Assembly: GCA_014238195.1 (NCBI GenBank)
Contig: JABABO010000225.1
Coordinates: 1-16,515 of the forward strand
DNA from: Kordiimonadaceae bacterium
Lineage (GTDB): Bacteria > Pseudomonadota > Alphaproteobacteria > Sphingomonadales > Kordiimonadaceae
DNA: 16,515 nucleotides
Direction of reading: 5' to 3'
Shown: one piece after another, positions 1 to 7,154 of the stretch
Numbering within the stretch: position 1 is the first letter of the stretch
Layout of the letters: every line of letters begins with the position of its first letter
Program-made: the position numbers and the translations under genes
Notes under the pieces: model-generated
Told to the model about the DNA's origin: nothing
The model's input: the letters and a program-made list of their open reading frames with translations, nothing else
Database searches by the model: none

Positions 1-833
1 AGGAGGCTGTTTGCGTTGGTATCCAATCGTCCTTAAAAGACGGGGATACATGTATCACAAGCTACCGTGCGCACGGTCATATGATCGCAGCCGGCGAAAC
101 ACCAAAGGCTGTGATGGCGGAACTTACGGGCCGTTCTGGGGGATGCAGTAGCGGTAAAGGTGGTTCTATGCATATGTTTGCCCCTGACAAAGGCTTCTAT
201 GGTGGACATGGTATTGTTGGCGCACAGGTATCCCTAGGTACGGGCTTGGGTTTTGCTGCAAAGTACCGCAAAACTGATAGTGTAAGCGTGACTTATTTTG
301 GGGATGGTGCTGTCAATCAAGGGCAGGTTTATGAAAGCTTTAATATGGCGGAGCTTTGGAAGCTTCCGGTGATTTTTATCATTGAAAATAATCATTATGC
401 CATGGGAACCAGCGTAAAGCGCGCCTCCAGCCAAGTGGAACTGTGCAAGCGCGGTGAAAGCTTTAATATCCCAGGTAAGCAGGTTGATGGCATGAACGTG
501 CTTGCGGTACGTGCTGCTACTGACGATGCTGTTGCCCACTGCCGTGCTGGTAAAGGCCCAATGATACTAGAGATGAAAACATATCGCTACCGTGGGCACT
601 CCATGTCTGATCCTGCAAAATACCGTTCAAAAGAGGAAGTCGCAAAAATGAAATCAGAACGCGATGCGATTGAGCTCATGAAACAAATGATTCTTGATAA
701 GGGTTTCAAGTCAGAGACAGAACTAAAAGCCCTTGACAAGGAAATCAAAGCGCAAGTCGCTGAAGCAGCTTCCTTTGCACAGGAAAGCCCAGAACCAGCA
801 TTATCTGAACTTTATACCAACGTGTTAGCATAG
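1..833 (+). CDS. pdhA: Pyruvate dehydrogenase E1 component, alpha subunit (5' partial)
   Basis: E1-alpha pairs with the pdhB product to form the thiamine-diphosphate enzyme that decarboxylates pyruvate and reductively acetylates lipoyl groups in the cytoplasmic PDH complex. The reading frame is already open at base 3 (first full codon GAG), before the first in-frame ATG at 81. The early codons read as the family sequence ending SYRAHGHM, so the true start lies upstream of the window. The ThDP/Mg motif is clear: GDGAVNQG, then ESFNMAELWKLP and ENN (about bases 300-390). The conserved loop YRYRGHSMSDPAKYR follows at about bases 580-625. The C-terminus, ending in a short helical tail, is intact and stops with TAG at 831-833. 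It is the first visible gene of pdhA-pdhB-pdhC-lpd. The stop codon overlaps the Shine-Dalgarno of pdhB, so the two are probably translationally linked. Identification is secure; only about the first 50-60 residues are missing. Confidence 0.96.
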   Translation, partial: EAVCVGIQSSLKDGDTCITSYRAHGHMIAAGETPKAVMAELTGRSGGCSSGKGGSMHMFAPDKGFYGGHGIVGAQVSLGTGLGFAAKYRKTDSVSVTYFGDGAVNQGQVYESFNMAELWKLPVIFIIENNHYAMGTSVKRASSQVELCKRGESFNIPGKQVDGMNVLAVRAATDDAVAHCRAGKGPMILEMKTYRYRGHSMSDPAKYRSKEEVAKMKSERDAIELMKQMILDKGFKSETELKALDKEIKAQVAEAASFAQESPEPALSELYTNVLA

Positions 834-846
834 GGAGACCATACCA

Positions 847-2232
847 ATGGCTATCGATATTACAATGCCAGCCCTATCACCAACGATGGAAAAAGGCACA
901 CTTTCTAAATGGCTCGTCAAAGTGGGTGACAGTGTTGAAAGCGGCGATCTTATCGCTGAGATCGAAACCGATAAAGCGACTATGGAAGTCGAAGCAGTGG
1001 ACGAAGGCACTGTTGCAAGTATTTTGGTTGAGGAAGGCACGGACGATATTCCTGTCGGTCAAGTGATCGCTGTCATCGCGGAAGAGGGTGAAGACATAAG
1101 CGCGGTATCAGCACCAGCAGCAGCCCCCACACCGGCACCTGTTGCTGAGGCCGTGGCAGAAAGCGCACCTAACGCTGCCGCGGATCACATTGCACCCGTT
1201 GCTGATACATCAAATTTGCAGGACCCAGAAATTCCCGCAGGGACGGCGATGATTGAAATGACAGTGCGTGAAGCTTTGCGAGATGCAATGGCAGAAGAAT
1301 TACGCAAAGACAGTGATGTGTTTGTTATGGGTGAAGAAGTCGCAGAATACCAAGGGGCTTATAAAGTCACACAAGGCTTGTTAGATGAATTTGGCGCAGA
1401 ACGTGTTTGGGACACCCCGATTACCGAACACGGATTTGCGGGCCTTGGGGCAGGGGCAGCGTTTGCGGGCTTGAAACCTGTTGTTGAATTTATGACCTTT
1501 AATTTTGCCATGCAGGCGATTGATCACATTATTAACTCAAGTGCTAAATCCCGTTATATGTCGGGTGGCTTAGTTAAAAGCCCGATTGTTTTTCGCGGTC
1601 CAAATGGGGCAGCTAGCCGTGTTGCAGCACAGCATAGCCAGAATTATGCGTCTTGGTACGCGAATGTACCAGGCTTGATTGTGATTGCCCCCTATGATGC
1701 CGCCGACTGTAAAGGCTTGCTGAAAGCGGCTATTCGGGACCCGAACCCTGTTGTGTTTTTGGAAAATGAACTGATGTACGGCGAAAGCTTTGAAGTGCCT
1801 GATCTGCCTGATTATGTCGTACCGATTGGCAAGGCTCGCACGTACCGCGAAGGGGCTGATGTCACAATTGTTACCTATTCCATCACGGTTGGCGAAGCTC
1901 TTAAAGCCGCTGATATGCTAGCAGAAGACGGCATTGCCGCTGATGTGATTGATCTGCGGACCATTCGTCCATTGGACATCAATACAGTGATTGAAAGCGT
2001 GAAGAAAACCAACCGATGCGTTGTTGCCGAAGAAGGCTGGCCGCAATGCTCGGTCGCGAGTGATATTTCGGCACAGCTTATGGAACAAGCCTTTGATTGG
2101 TTAGATGCACCTGTCACCCGCGTCAATAGTGTTGATGTACCCCTGCCATACGCCAATAATTTGGAAAAAGCCGCTGTTGTTAACGCTGAAAAGATTGTCA
2201 AAGCGGCGAAAGCCGTTTGTTATGCTGAATAG
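847..2232 (+). CDS. pdhB: Pyruvate dehydrogenase E1 component, beta subunit, with N-terminal lipoyl domain
   Basis: This 461-residue protein joins a biotinyl/lipoyl domain (about residues 1-80; lipoylation lysine K43 in ETDKATMEVE) to a full E1-beta (about 136-461). Between them lies a flexible Ala/Pro-rich linker (about 84-130). The E1-beta part has the MGEEVAEYQGAYKV stretch carrying the ThDP-activating glutamate, TPITEHGFAGLGAGAAFAGLKPV, and a transketolase C-terminal domain with VVAEEGWPQ. Most bacteria and mitochondria lack a lipoyl domain on E1-beta; this fusion is known in many Alphaproteobacteria. The start is supported by GGGAG at 833-837, nine bases before the ATG and overlapping the pdhA stop. 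The lipoyl domain matches that of pdhC closely (63 of 83 residues by hand count). Function in the PDH complex is certain from family and context; what the extra lipoyl domain adds is not shown by the sequence. Confidence 0.97.
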   Translation: MAIDITMPALSPTMEKGTLSKWLVKVGDSVESGDLIAEIETDKATMEVEAVDEGTVASILVEEGTDDIPVGQVIAVIAEEGEDISAVSAPAAAPTPAPVAEAVAESAPNAAADHIAPVADTSNLQDPEIPAGTAMIEMTVREALRDAMAEELRKDSDVFVMGEEVAEYQGAYKVTQGLLDEFGAERVWDTPITEHGFAGLGAGAAFAGLKPVVEFMTFNFAMQAIDHIINSSAKSRYMSGGLVKSPIVFRGPNGAASRVAAQHSQNYASWYANVPGLIVIAPYDAADCKGLLKAAIRDPNPVVFLENELMYGESFEVPDLPDYVVPIGKARTYREGADVTIVTYSITVGEALKAADMLAEDGIAADVIDLRTIRPLDINTVIESVKKTNRCVVAEEGWPQCSVASDISAQLMEQAFDWLDAPVTRVNSVDVPLPYANNLEKAAVVNAEKIVKAAKAVCYAE

Positions 2233-2307
2233 CGAACTTATGAACATTGGAAAATTATTCACTAATAACAAGCACTATCAATTCGTTCTTTAAAGAGGGC
2301 TAAGACC

Positions 2308-3618
2308 ATGTCTATTGAAATATTTATGCCGGCGCTATCGCCAACAATGGAAACAGGGACACTTGCTAAATGGCTAGTGGCTGAAGGCGATAATGTTGAA
2401 AGCGGTGATGTCATCGCTGAAATTGAAACTGACAAAGCGACTATGGAAGTTGAAAGTATTGATGACGGCACCATTGCTAAAATTTTGGTGGCTGAGGGCA
2501 CGGACGAGGTACCCGTCGGGCAGATAATCGCGATTATGGCTGAGGAAGGGGAGGACGCTAGTGCGATTGATGTTTCTGCACCTTCTGCTGCCCCAAAAAC
2601 TGCGCCTGTACCTGACGCTGGACAAGAAACGGCCTCACCAGTAGCGCCTGTTGATCAAGCTCCTGCTCCAGCGCAAGCTGCTGCATCTTCGTCTGTTACA
2701 ACAGGCGACCGTGTGAAAGCATCCCCACTGGCAAAAAGAATTGCCAAACAAAGCGGGGTAGATATTGCAGCCATATCAGGCACTGGCCCACACGGTCGCA
2801 TCGTGAAGCGGGATGTGGAAGCTACGCTTGCTGGTGATGGGGCCGTTGCTGCTTCTGCACCAGCAACCCCAAGTCCATCAGCGCCTGCAACTGCGGTTGA
2901 AACCAATGTTTACGGTCCTCATGATGATATTCCGTTCCGTGAGGAAAAACTTAAAAACATGCGCAAAACGATTGCTAAGCGCTTGACAGAATCTAAAACA
3001 ACGGTGCCGCATTTCTATCTAACCGTTGACATTGAGCTTGATAATTTGCTGACGCTGCGCAAGGAATTAAATACCAAAGGCGCCGATGATGGTATTAAAG
3101 TGTCGGTCAATGATTTTGTCATCCGTGCCAGTGCTTTGGCGCTGAAAAAAGTACCTGCTGCTAATGTTCAGTTCGGCGGCGATAAAATGTATTGGTATGA
3201 ACGCGCAGACATTAGTGTTGCCGTAGCCATTGAAGGTGGCCTTGTCACGCCAGTTGTTCGCGGGGCTGACAGCAAAGGGCTTGGTGAAATTGCAGCCGAT
3301 ATGAAAGACTTAGCAGGACGTGCACGTGATGGCAAACTCATGCCTGAAGATTATGCAGGTGGGACCTTCTCGATTAGTAATCTTGGGATGTTTGGCATCA
3401 AGGAATTTTCAGCTGTGATCAACCCACCGCAAGGGGCGATTTTAGCGGTTGGTGCAGGTGAACAACGCCCTGTCATCCGTGACGGGGCTGTAGCGGCTGC
3501 CACAGTGATGAGCTGCACATTATCATGTGACCACCGTGCCATTGATGGTGCCGTTGGTGCAGAATTTTTGAAAGCCTTCAAAGGGTTTATGCAAGACCCA
3601 ATCACCATGTTGTTCTAG
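2308..3618 (+). CDS. pdhC: Dihydrolipoamide acetyltransferase, E2 component of pyruvate dehydrogenase
   Basis: E2 forms the core of the PDH complex and transfers the acetyl group from lipoyl-lysine to CoA. The 436-residue protein has three parts. A single lipoyl domain spans about 1-80 (lipoyl lysine K43). An Ala/Pro linker leads to a peripheral-subunit-binding domain at about 136-173 (KASPLAKRIAKQSGVDI and GTGPHGRIVKRDVE). The catalytic acyltransferase domain runs from about 205 to 436 and ends with DHRAIDG, placing catalytic His at 409 and Asp at 413. One lipoyl domain on E2 and one on E1-beta fits the usual alphaproteobacterial plan. AGAGGG at 2294-2299 is a good ribosome site for this ATG. 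The gene follows pdhB after 75 bases, a longer gap than elsewhere in the operon, and precedes lpd by 11 bases. The acetyltransferase (rather than succinyl) assignment rests on the linked E1 genes. Confidence 0.97.
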   Translation: MSIEIFMPALSPTMETGTLAKWLVAEGDNVESGDVIAEIETDKATMEVESIDDGTIAKILVAEGTDEVPVGQIIAIMAEEGEDASAIDVSAPSAAPKTAPVPDAGQETASPVAPVDQAPAPAQAAASSSVTTGDRVKASPLAKRIAKQSGVDIAAISGTGPHGRIVKRDVEATLAGDGAVAASAPATPSPSAPATAVETNVYGPHDDIPFREEKLKNMRKTIAKRLTESKTTVPHFYLTVDIELDNLLTLRKELNTKGADDGIKVSVNDFVIRASALALKKVPAANVQFGGDKMYWYERADISVAVAIEGGLVTPVVRGADSKGLGEIAADMKDLAGRARDGKLMPEDYAGGTFSISNLGMFGIKEFSAVINPPQGAILAVGAGEQRPVIRDGAVAAATVMSCTLSCDHRAIDGAVGAEFLKAFKGFMQDPITMLF

Positions 3619-3629
3619 GGAGCAGGTTC

Positions 3630-5024
3630 ATGAGTAAATCCTATGATCTTGTCGTCATTGGCGGCGGCCCTGGTGGTTATGTTGCTGCTATTCGCGGTGC
3701 TCAGCTTGGTATGACTGTCGCGTGCGTTGAGCGTGAGCATTTAGGCGGCATTTGCCTGAACTGGGGCTGTATCCCCACTAAGGCGTTACTTCGGTCCGCC
3801 GAAGTCATGCACCTAGCACAAAATGCCTCATCCTTTGGCCTAAAAATTCCAACCGTTGAATTTGATTTGGACGCTATTGTTAAACGTAGCCGCGGTGTTG
3901 CGGGCCAGCTATCAGGTGGTATCGGGCATTTGTTAAAGAAAAACAAAGTCACCCACATTGAAGGCGTTGCAAAGCTGGCGGCAAAAGGCAAAATCACTGT
4001 GACCAAGGCTGGTAAAGCCACCGAAGTGGCGTACAAAAATGTGATTGTTGCAACAGGTGCGCGGGCGCGGGAGCTACCACACCTAAAAGCCGATGGCAAA
4101 CAGGTTTGGACATACAAGCATGCCCTAACACCTGATACTGTTCCTGGTAAACTTCTGGTCATTGGCTCAGGGGCTATTGGCATTGAATTTGCCAGCTTTT
4201 TTAATGATCTAGGCAGTGATGTTACAGTCGTTGAAATGATGGACCGTGTACTCCCTGTTGAAGACCATGAAGTCTCAGCTTTCGCTGAAACATCTTTCAA
4301 AAAGCAGGGTATGACAATATTGAAAAAAGCATCTGTTACTGACCTGAAAACTGGCGGCAAAAAAGTGACTGCAACAATTGAGGTTGGCGGTAAAAATCAA
4401 ACAGCCGAATTTGACCGCGTTATTTTAGCCATTGGGATTACAGGTAATGTTGAAAACTTAGGGTTAGAAGAAAACGGTGTGAAGATTGACCGTGGACACA
4501 TTATAGCGGATGAATGGGGCTTTACTGGTTCTGATGGAATATGGGCAATAGGGGACGTTGCAGGGGCACCTTGGTTAGCCCACAAAGCCAGTCACGAAGG
4601 TATCATTACTGTTGAAAAGATAAACGGCGAAAAAGACCTTCACCCAATGGACAAAAACAATATTCCCGGCTGCACATACTGCCGCCCGCAAGTAGCGAGT
4701 GTTGGCAAAACGGAGCAAGCCTTGAAAGAAGAAGGCCGTGATATTAAAGTGGGTAAATTCCCGTTTGTAGGAAACGGCAAGGCCATTGCGCTGGGCGAGA
4801 CAGAGGGTTTTGTAAAAACAATTTTTGATGCTAAAACGGGTGAACTCCTTGGTGCGCACATGATTGGCGCTGAAGTTACGGAAATGATCCAAGGGTATGT
4901 TGTCGGGCGCACCTTGGAGACAACCGAAGCAGAATTAATGCATACAGTTTTCCCGCATCCAACACTGTCCGAAATGATGCACGAAAGTGTCTTAGATGCC
5001 TATGGCCGTGTGATTCATTTTTAA
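3630..5024 (+). CDS. lpd: Dihydrolipoyl dehydrogenase (E3)
   Basis: E3 is the FAD enzyme that reoxidises dihydrolipoyl groups and passes electrons to NAD+. The 464-residue product has the FAD motif GGGPGG at residues 11-16 and the redox disulfide C42/C47 in GGICLNWGCIPTKALL. A second dinucleotide motif, GSGAIG, is in the NAD domain, and the FAD-contact stretch is DGIWAIGDVAGAPWLAHKASHEG. The dimer-interface active-site pair His443/Glu448 lies in HTVFPHPTLSE near the C-terminus. Length and motifs are those of a complete, active enzyme. GGAG at 3619-3622 abuts the pdhC stop and sits seven bases before this ATG. Being the last gene of the pdh cluster, it is probably the PDH-dedicated E3, though it could also serve 2-oxoglutarate dehydrogenase and glycine cleavage if no second lpd exists. 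Confidence 0.96.
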   Translation: MSKSYDLVVIGGGPGGYVAAIRGAQLGMTVACVEREHLGGICLNWGCIPTKALLRSAEVMHLAQNASSFGLKIPTVEFDLDAIVKRSRGVAGQLSGGIGHLLKKNKVTHIEGVAKLAAKGKITVTKAGKATEVAYKNVIVATGARARELPHLKADGKQVWTYKHALTPDTVPGKLLVIGSGAIGIEFASFFNDLGSDVTVVEMMDRVLPVEDHEVSAFAETSFKKQGMTILKKASVTDLKTGGKKVTATIEVGGKNQTAEFDRVILAIGITGNVENLGLEENGVKIDRGHIIADEWGFTGSDGIWAIGDVAGAPWLAHKASHEGIITVEKINGEKDLHPMDKNNIPGCTYCRPQVASVGKTEQALKEEGRDIKVGKFPFVGNGKAIALGETEGFVKTIFDAKTGELLGAHMIGAEVTEMIQGYVVGRTLETTEAELMHTVFPHPTLSEMMHESVLDAYGRVIHF

Positions 5025-5056
5025 GCGTCACAGATCGTGACAGACCGGGTTTCAAA

Positions 5057-5084
5057 TTGTAAATTTATCCCCATATAGGATAAC
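5057..5084 (+). promoter_or_regulatory. Possible sigma-70-type promoter before lipA
   Basis: The 80-base gap between lpd and lipA contains TTGTAA (5057-5062) and GATAAC (5079-5084) separated by 16 bases, a fair match to -35/-10 elements, about 20 bases before the lipA start. The gap is AT-rich compared with the flanking genes. This would let lipA and the COQ10-like gene be transcribed apart from the pdh genes, but read-through from lpd is equally possible because no terminator is visible between them. Weak call, from sequence pattern only. Confidence 0.27.
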
Positions 5085-5104
5085 AGTCTATGCGGCGGTA
5101 ATGG

Positions 5105-6064
5105 ATGACCACTATGAATAAACCAGATAATAAACAGCAATTTGAGCGCAAGCCGAAGTGGATTAGGGTAAAAGCCCCAACATCCCGGCAATACGGTGAA
5201 ACACGCAAAATGATGCGTGATTTGAAGTTACATACAGTGTGCGAGGAAGCGGCTTGCCCGAATATTGGGGAGTGCTGGGAAAAAAAGCACGCAACTATTA
5301 TGATTTTGGGTGATACTTGCACGCGGGCCTGCGCATTTTGTAATGTGAAAACGGGTCGACCCATGGCTGTTGATCCGCTTGAACCCCTGAATACTGCAAA
5401 AGCCTGCGCTGAAATGGGCTTGAATCATATTGTTATCACAAGTGTTGACCGTGATGACTTGAATGATGGCGGCGCAGTGCAGTTTGTGCGCGTTATTGAG
5501 GCCCTGCGTAAGCATAGTCCGAACACGACTATTGAAATCTTAACGCCCGATTTTCGTGGTAAACAAGGCGCGGTTGAAATGGTTGCAAAAGCCAAGCCCG
5601 ATGTTTTTAATCATAATTTGGAGACAGTGCCGCGCAATTATCCAAAAATTCGCCCTGGGGCGCGTTATTACAATAGCCTGCGCTTACTTGATACTGTCAA
5701 ACAGATTGACCCTTCGATTTTTACCAAATCAGGCATTATGGTTGGTTTAGGTGAAGAACGCTTGGAAGTCAGCCAAATGATGGATGATATGCGCATGGCA
5801 GATGTGGATTTTATGACCATTGGTCAGTATTTGCAGCCAACACCTCGGCACGCGAAATTACACCGTTTTGTCACACCCGATGAATTTAAGGCCTATGAGC
5901 GCATGGCTCGGGGCAAAGGATTTTTAATGGTGTCCAGTACACCGCTGACGCGGTCTAGCTATCATGCGGGTGATGATTTTGCTAAGCTACGCACTGCCCG
6001 CGACAAGAAACTTGCAGCTCTTAAAATCAGTAAAGTACCAAGTGATAAAAAAGTAAAGGGCTAG
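5105..6064 (+). CDS. lipA: Lipoyl synthase (radical SAM)
   Basis: LipA inserts two sulfur atoms into octanoyl groups already attached to lipoyl domains, making the lipoyl cofactor used by PDH and related complexes. The 319-residue protein shows both iron-sulfur cluster motifs. The auxiliary cluster is C46-x4-C51-x5-C57 (CEEAACPNIGEC), and the radical-SAM cluster is C72-x3-C76-x2-C79 (CTRACAFC). The C-terminal RSSY motif (TRSSYHAGDDF), whose serine binds the auxiliary cluster, is present, so all known cofactor ligands are there. The start is uncertain between ATG at 5105 and ATG at 5114; neither has a strong Shine-Dalgarno, and the residues between are not conserved. It follows its likely substrates (two lipoyl subunits encoded just upstream) and is followed two bases later by the COQ10-like gene. 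No lipB or lplA is in the window. Confidence 0.96.
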   Translation: MTTMNKPDNKQQFERKPKWIRVKAPTSRQYGETRKMMRDLKLHTVCEEAACPNIGECWEKKHATIMILGDTCTRACAFCNVKTGRPMAVDPLEPLNTAKACAEMGLNHIVITSVDRDDLNDGGAVQFVRVIEALRKHSPNTTIEILTPDFRGKQGAVEMVAKAKPDVFNHNLETVPRNYPKIRPGARYYNSLRLLDTVKQIDPSIFTKSGIMVGLGEERLEVSQMMDDMRMADVDFMTIGQYLQPTPRHAKLHRFVTPDEFKAYERMARGKGFLMVSSTPLTRSSYHAGDDFAKLRTARDKKLAALKISKVPSDKKVKG

Positions 6065-6066
6065 GA

Positions 6067-6525
6067 ATGCCGCGTTTCACCGATGAACGTACCTTACCAT
6101 ACACGCCTTTACAAATGAGTGATATGGTAGCAGATGTTGCAAAATATGATCAGTTCTTACCTTGGTGCAGGGCGGCACGCATATATAAAATGATTGAAAA
6201 ATCACCGACCACTCGACAATTTGACGCTGACTTGGTGGTTGGTTTCCATATGTTTAGGGAGCGTTTTTCATCCCGTGTTACAGTTGAAGACGGTGTCAGT
6301 GTGAATGTTGATTATCTTCGTGGCCCTATGCGAAAATTGTATAATCATTGGCTTTTTCATGAGACACCTGATGGTGGCTGCAAAGTTGAATTTGAAGTTG
6401 ACCTAGCTTTTCGCAGCTTAACCCTACAAGCAATGATCGGTGGTGAGTTTGAACGTGCGACCCGTAAAATGGTCAAGGCATTTGAAGACCGTGCTCATGA
6501 ATTATATAGTGAGACCAATAAATAA
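6067..6525 (+). CDS. COQ10/RatA-type START-domain protein (ubiquinone-associated)
   Basis: This 152-residue protein belongs to the polyketide cyclase/START-like family of yeast Coq10, a lipid-binding protein needed for normal ubiquinone function, and E. coli RatA. Family landmarks visible are VAKYDQFLPWC near residues 24-34, the SRV strand at about 69-71, GPMRKLYNHWLFH at about 86-98 and the C-terminal helix with MVKAFEDRAHELY. No signal peptide or membrane helix is seen, so it should be cytoplasmic, perhaps at the inner face of the membrane. It starts two bases after the lipA stop, with its ribosome site formed from TAGGA at that stop, so it is probably co-translated with lipA. Automated pipelines often label such genes a type II toxin after RatA; the alphaproteobacterial lipA-linked members fit COQ10 better, and no antitoxin gene accompanies it. 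The exact ligand cannot be read from sequence. Confidence 0.88.
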   Translation: MPRFTDERTLPYTPLQMSDMVADVAKYDQFLPWCRAARIYKMIEKSPTTRQFDADLVVGFHMFRERFSSRVTVEDGVSVNVDYLRGPMRKLYNHWLFHETPDGGCKVEFEVDLAFRSLTLQAMIGGEFERATRKMVKAFEDRAHELYSETNK

Positions 6526-6578
6526 GGATGTCATTATTAGCAAAGTCTCTTGAGATAAGTCGAACCGACACAAATACT

Positions 6579-6621
6579 TATAGCCAAATGTGGTGATCAA
6601 TATTCACCGCAATTGGCTATA
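6579..6621 (+). terminator. Long stem-loop between convergent genes, probable transcription terminator
   Basis: The 122-base gap between the COQ10-like gene (+) and the cinA-type gene (-) holds a near-perfect hairpin. TATAGCCAA (6579-6587) pairs with TTGGCTATA (6613-6621). After one A/A mismatch, TGTGGTGA (6589-6596) pairs with TCACCGCA (6604-6611), around the 7-base loop TCAATAT. The single imperfect pair is a U-G wobble in the rightward RNA but an A/C mismatch in the leftward RNA, so it folds better in the lipA/COQ10 transcript. There is no clear U-run after it, so it is not a classic intrinsic terminator and may instead protect the 3' end. The rest of the gap shows nothing else. Confidence 0.6.
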
Positions 6622-6647
6622 TGCCTGATGCGGGACTGTAATATTGA

Positions 6648-7148
6648 TTAGGCGTAAGTCAGTATTGTTGATTTGAGCAATGTTAAGGCATGTACCACAG
6701 TGCGTTTGCGCACATAACTGCGACCGTTTGCTGTGAATATTTTTTTTTCCGCAGTAGGGATTTGGCCTTGTGCGTGAATACCAAACCATACCAATCCCAC
6801 AGGTTTTTCGGTCGTACCACCATCAGGCCCAGCTATTCCAGTGACCGAGACAGCAATATCAGCATCACTGTTAGCAATAGCACCAAACGCCATTTCTTTA
6901 GCAACAGAGTCTGATACAGCGCCAAATTGCTGCAAGGAAATATCGGACACATCTAGCATCTGCATTTTTGCAGCATTACTGTATGTAACAAAACCGCGAT
7001 CAAAAACGTCAGAAGAACCTGCAATTTCGGTCAGGGCACCTGCGATTAAGCCGCCCGTACAGGATTCAGCAGTTGTAAGCTTAAGGCCCCGTTCGCGGGC
7101 CAATGCCAAAACTTCACTTGCGATTGATATGGATCGAGGATCAAACAT
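6648..7148 (-). CDS. pncC: CinA C-terminal-domain protein, probable nicotinamide-nucleotide amidohydrolase (PncC type)
   Basis: PncC deamidates nicotinamide mononucleotide to nicotinate mononucleotide, recycling the NMN released by NAD-dependent DNA ligase. The 166-residue product is the stand-alone CinA C-terminal domain without the molybdopterin-binding-like N-terminal half found in full CinA proteins. The hallmark motifs are TAESCTGGLIAG (residues 26-37), FVTYSNAAK (about 53-61), GAVSDSVAKEMA (about 76-87) and SVTGIAGPDGGTTEKPVGLVW (about 101-121). It is soluble, with no signal peptide. It is the last gene of the leftward set; its ATG lies six bases after the transporter's stop codon, so co-transcription is likely. 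The domain assignment is secure; the amidohydrolase activity is inferred from characterised family members. Some relatives are still labelled competence/damage-inducible protein A, which says little about function. Confidence 0.9.
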   Translation of the reverse strand: MFDPRSISIASEVLALARERGLKLTTAESCTGGLIAGALTEIAGSSDVFDRGFVTYSNAAKMQMLDVSDISLQQFGAVSDSVAKEMAFGAIANSDADIAVSVTGIAGPDGGTTEKPVGLVWFGIHAQGQIPTAEKKIFTANGRSYVRKRTVVHALTLLKSTILTYA

Positions 7149-7154
7149 ATCTTA

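Noticed and set aside
3701..4360. Open frame of 219 codons on the - strand opposite lpd
   Set aside because: It lies wholly antisense to the secure lpd gene. The product is Ser/Thr/Pro-rich with no recognisable motif or ribosome site.
5027..5041. Inverted repeat GTCAC-AGATC-GTGAC just after lpd, as a terminator
   Set aside because: A 5-bp stem with a 5-base loop and no following T-run is too weak; it could arise by chance, so the pdh and lipA transcripts may be continuous.
6067..6525. Reading the COQ10-like gene as a RatA toxin of a toxin-antitoxin pair
   Set aside because: No small antitoxin gene is next to it, it is coupled to lipA, and its motifs fit COQ10 proteins; the toxin label comes from one E. 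coli homologue.
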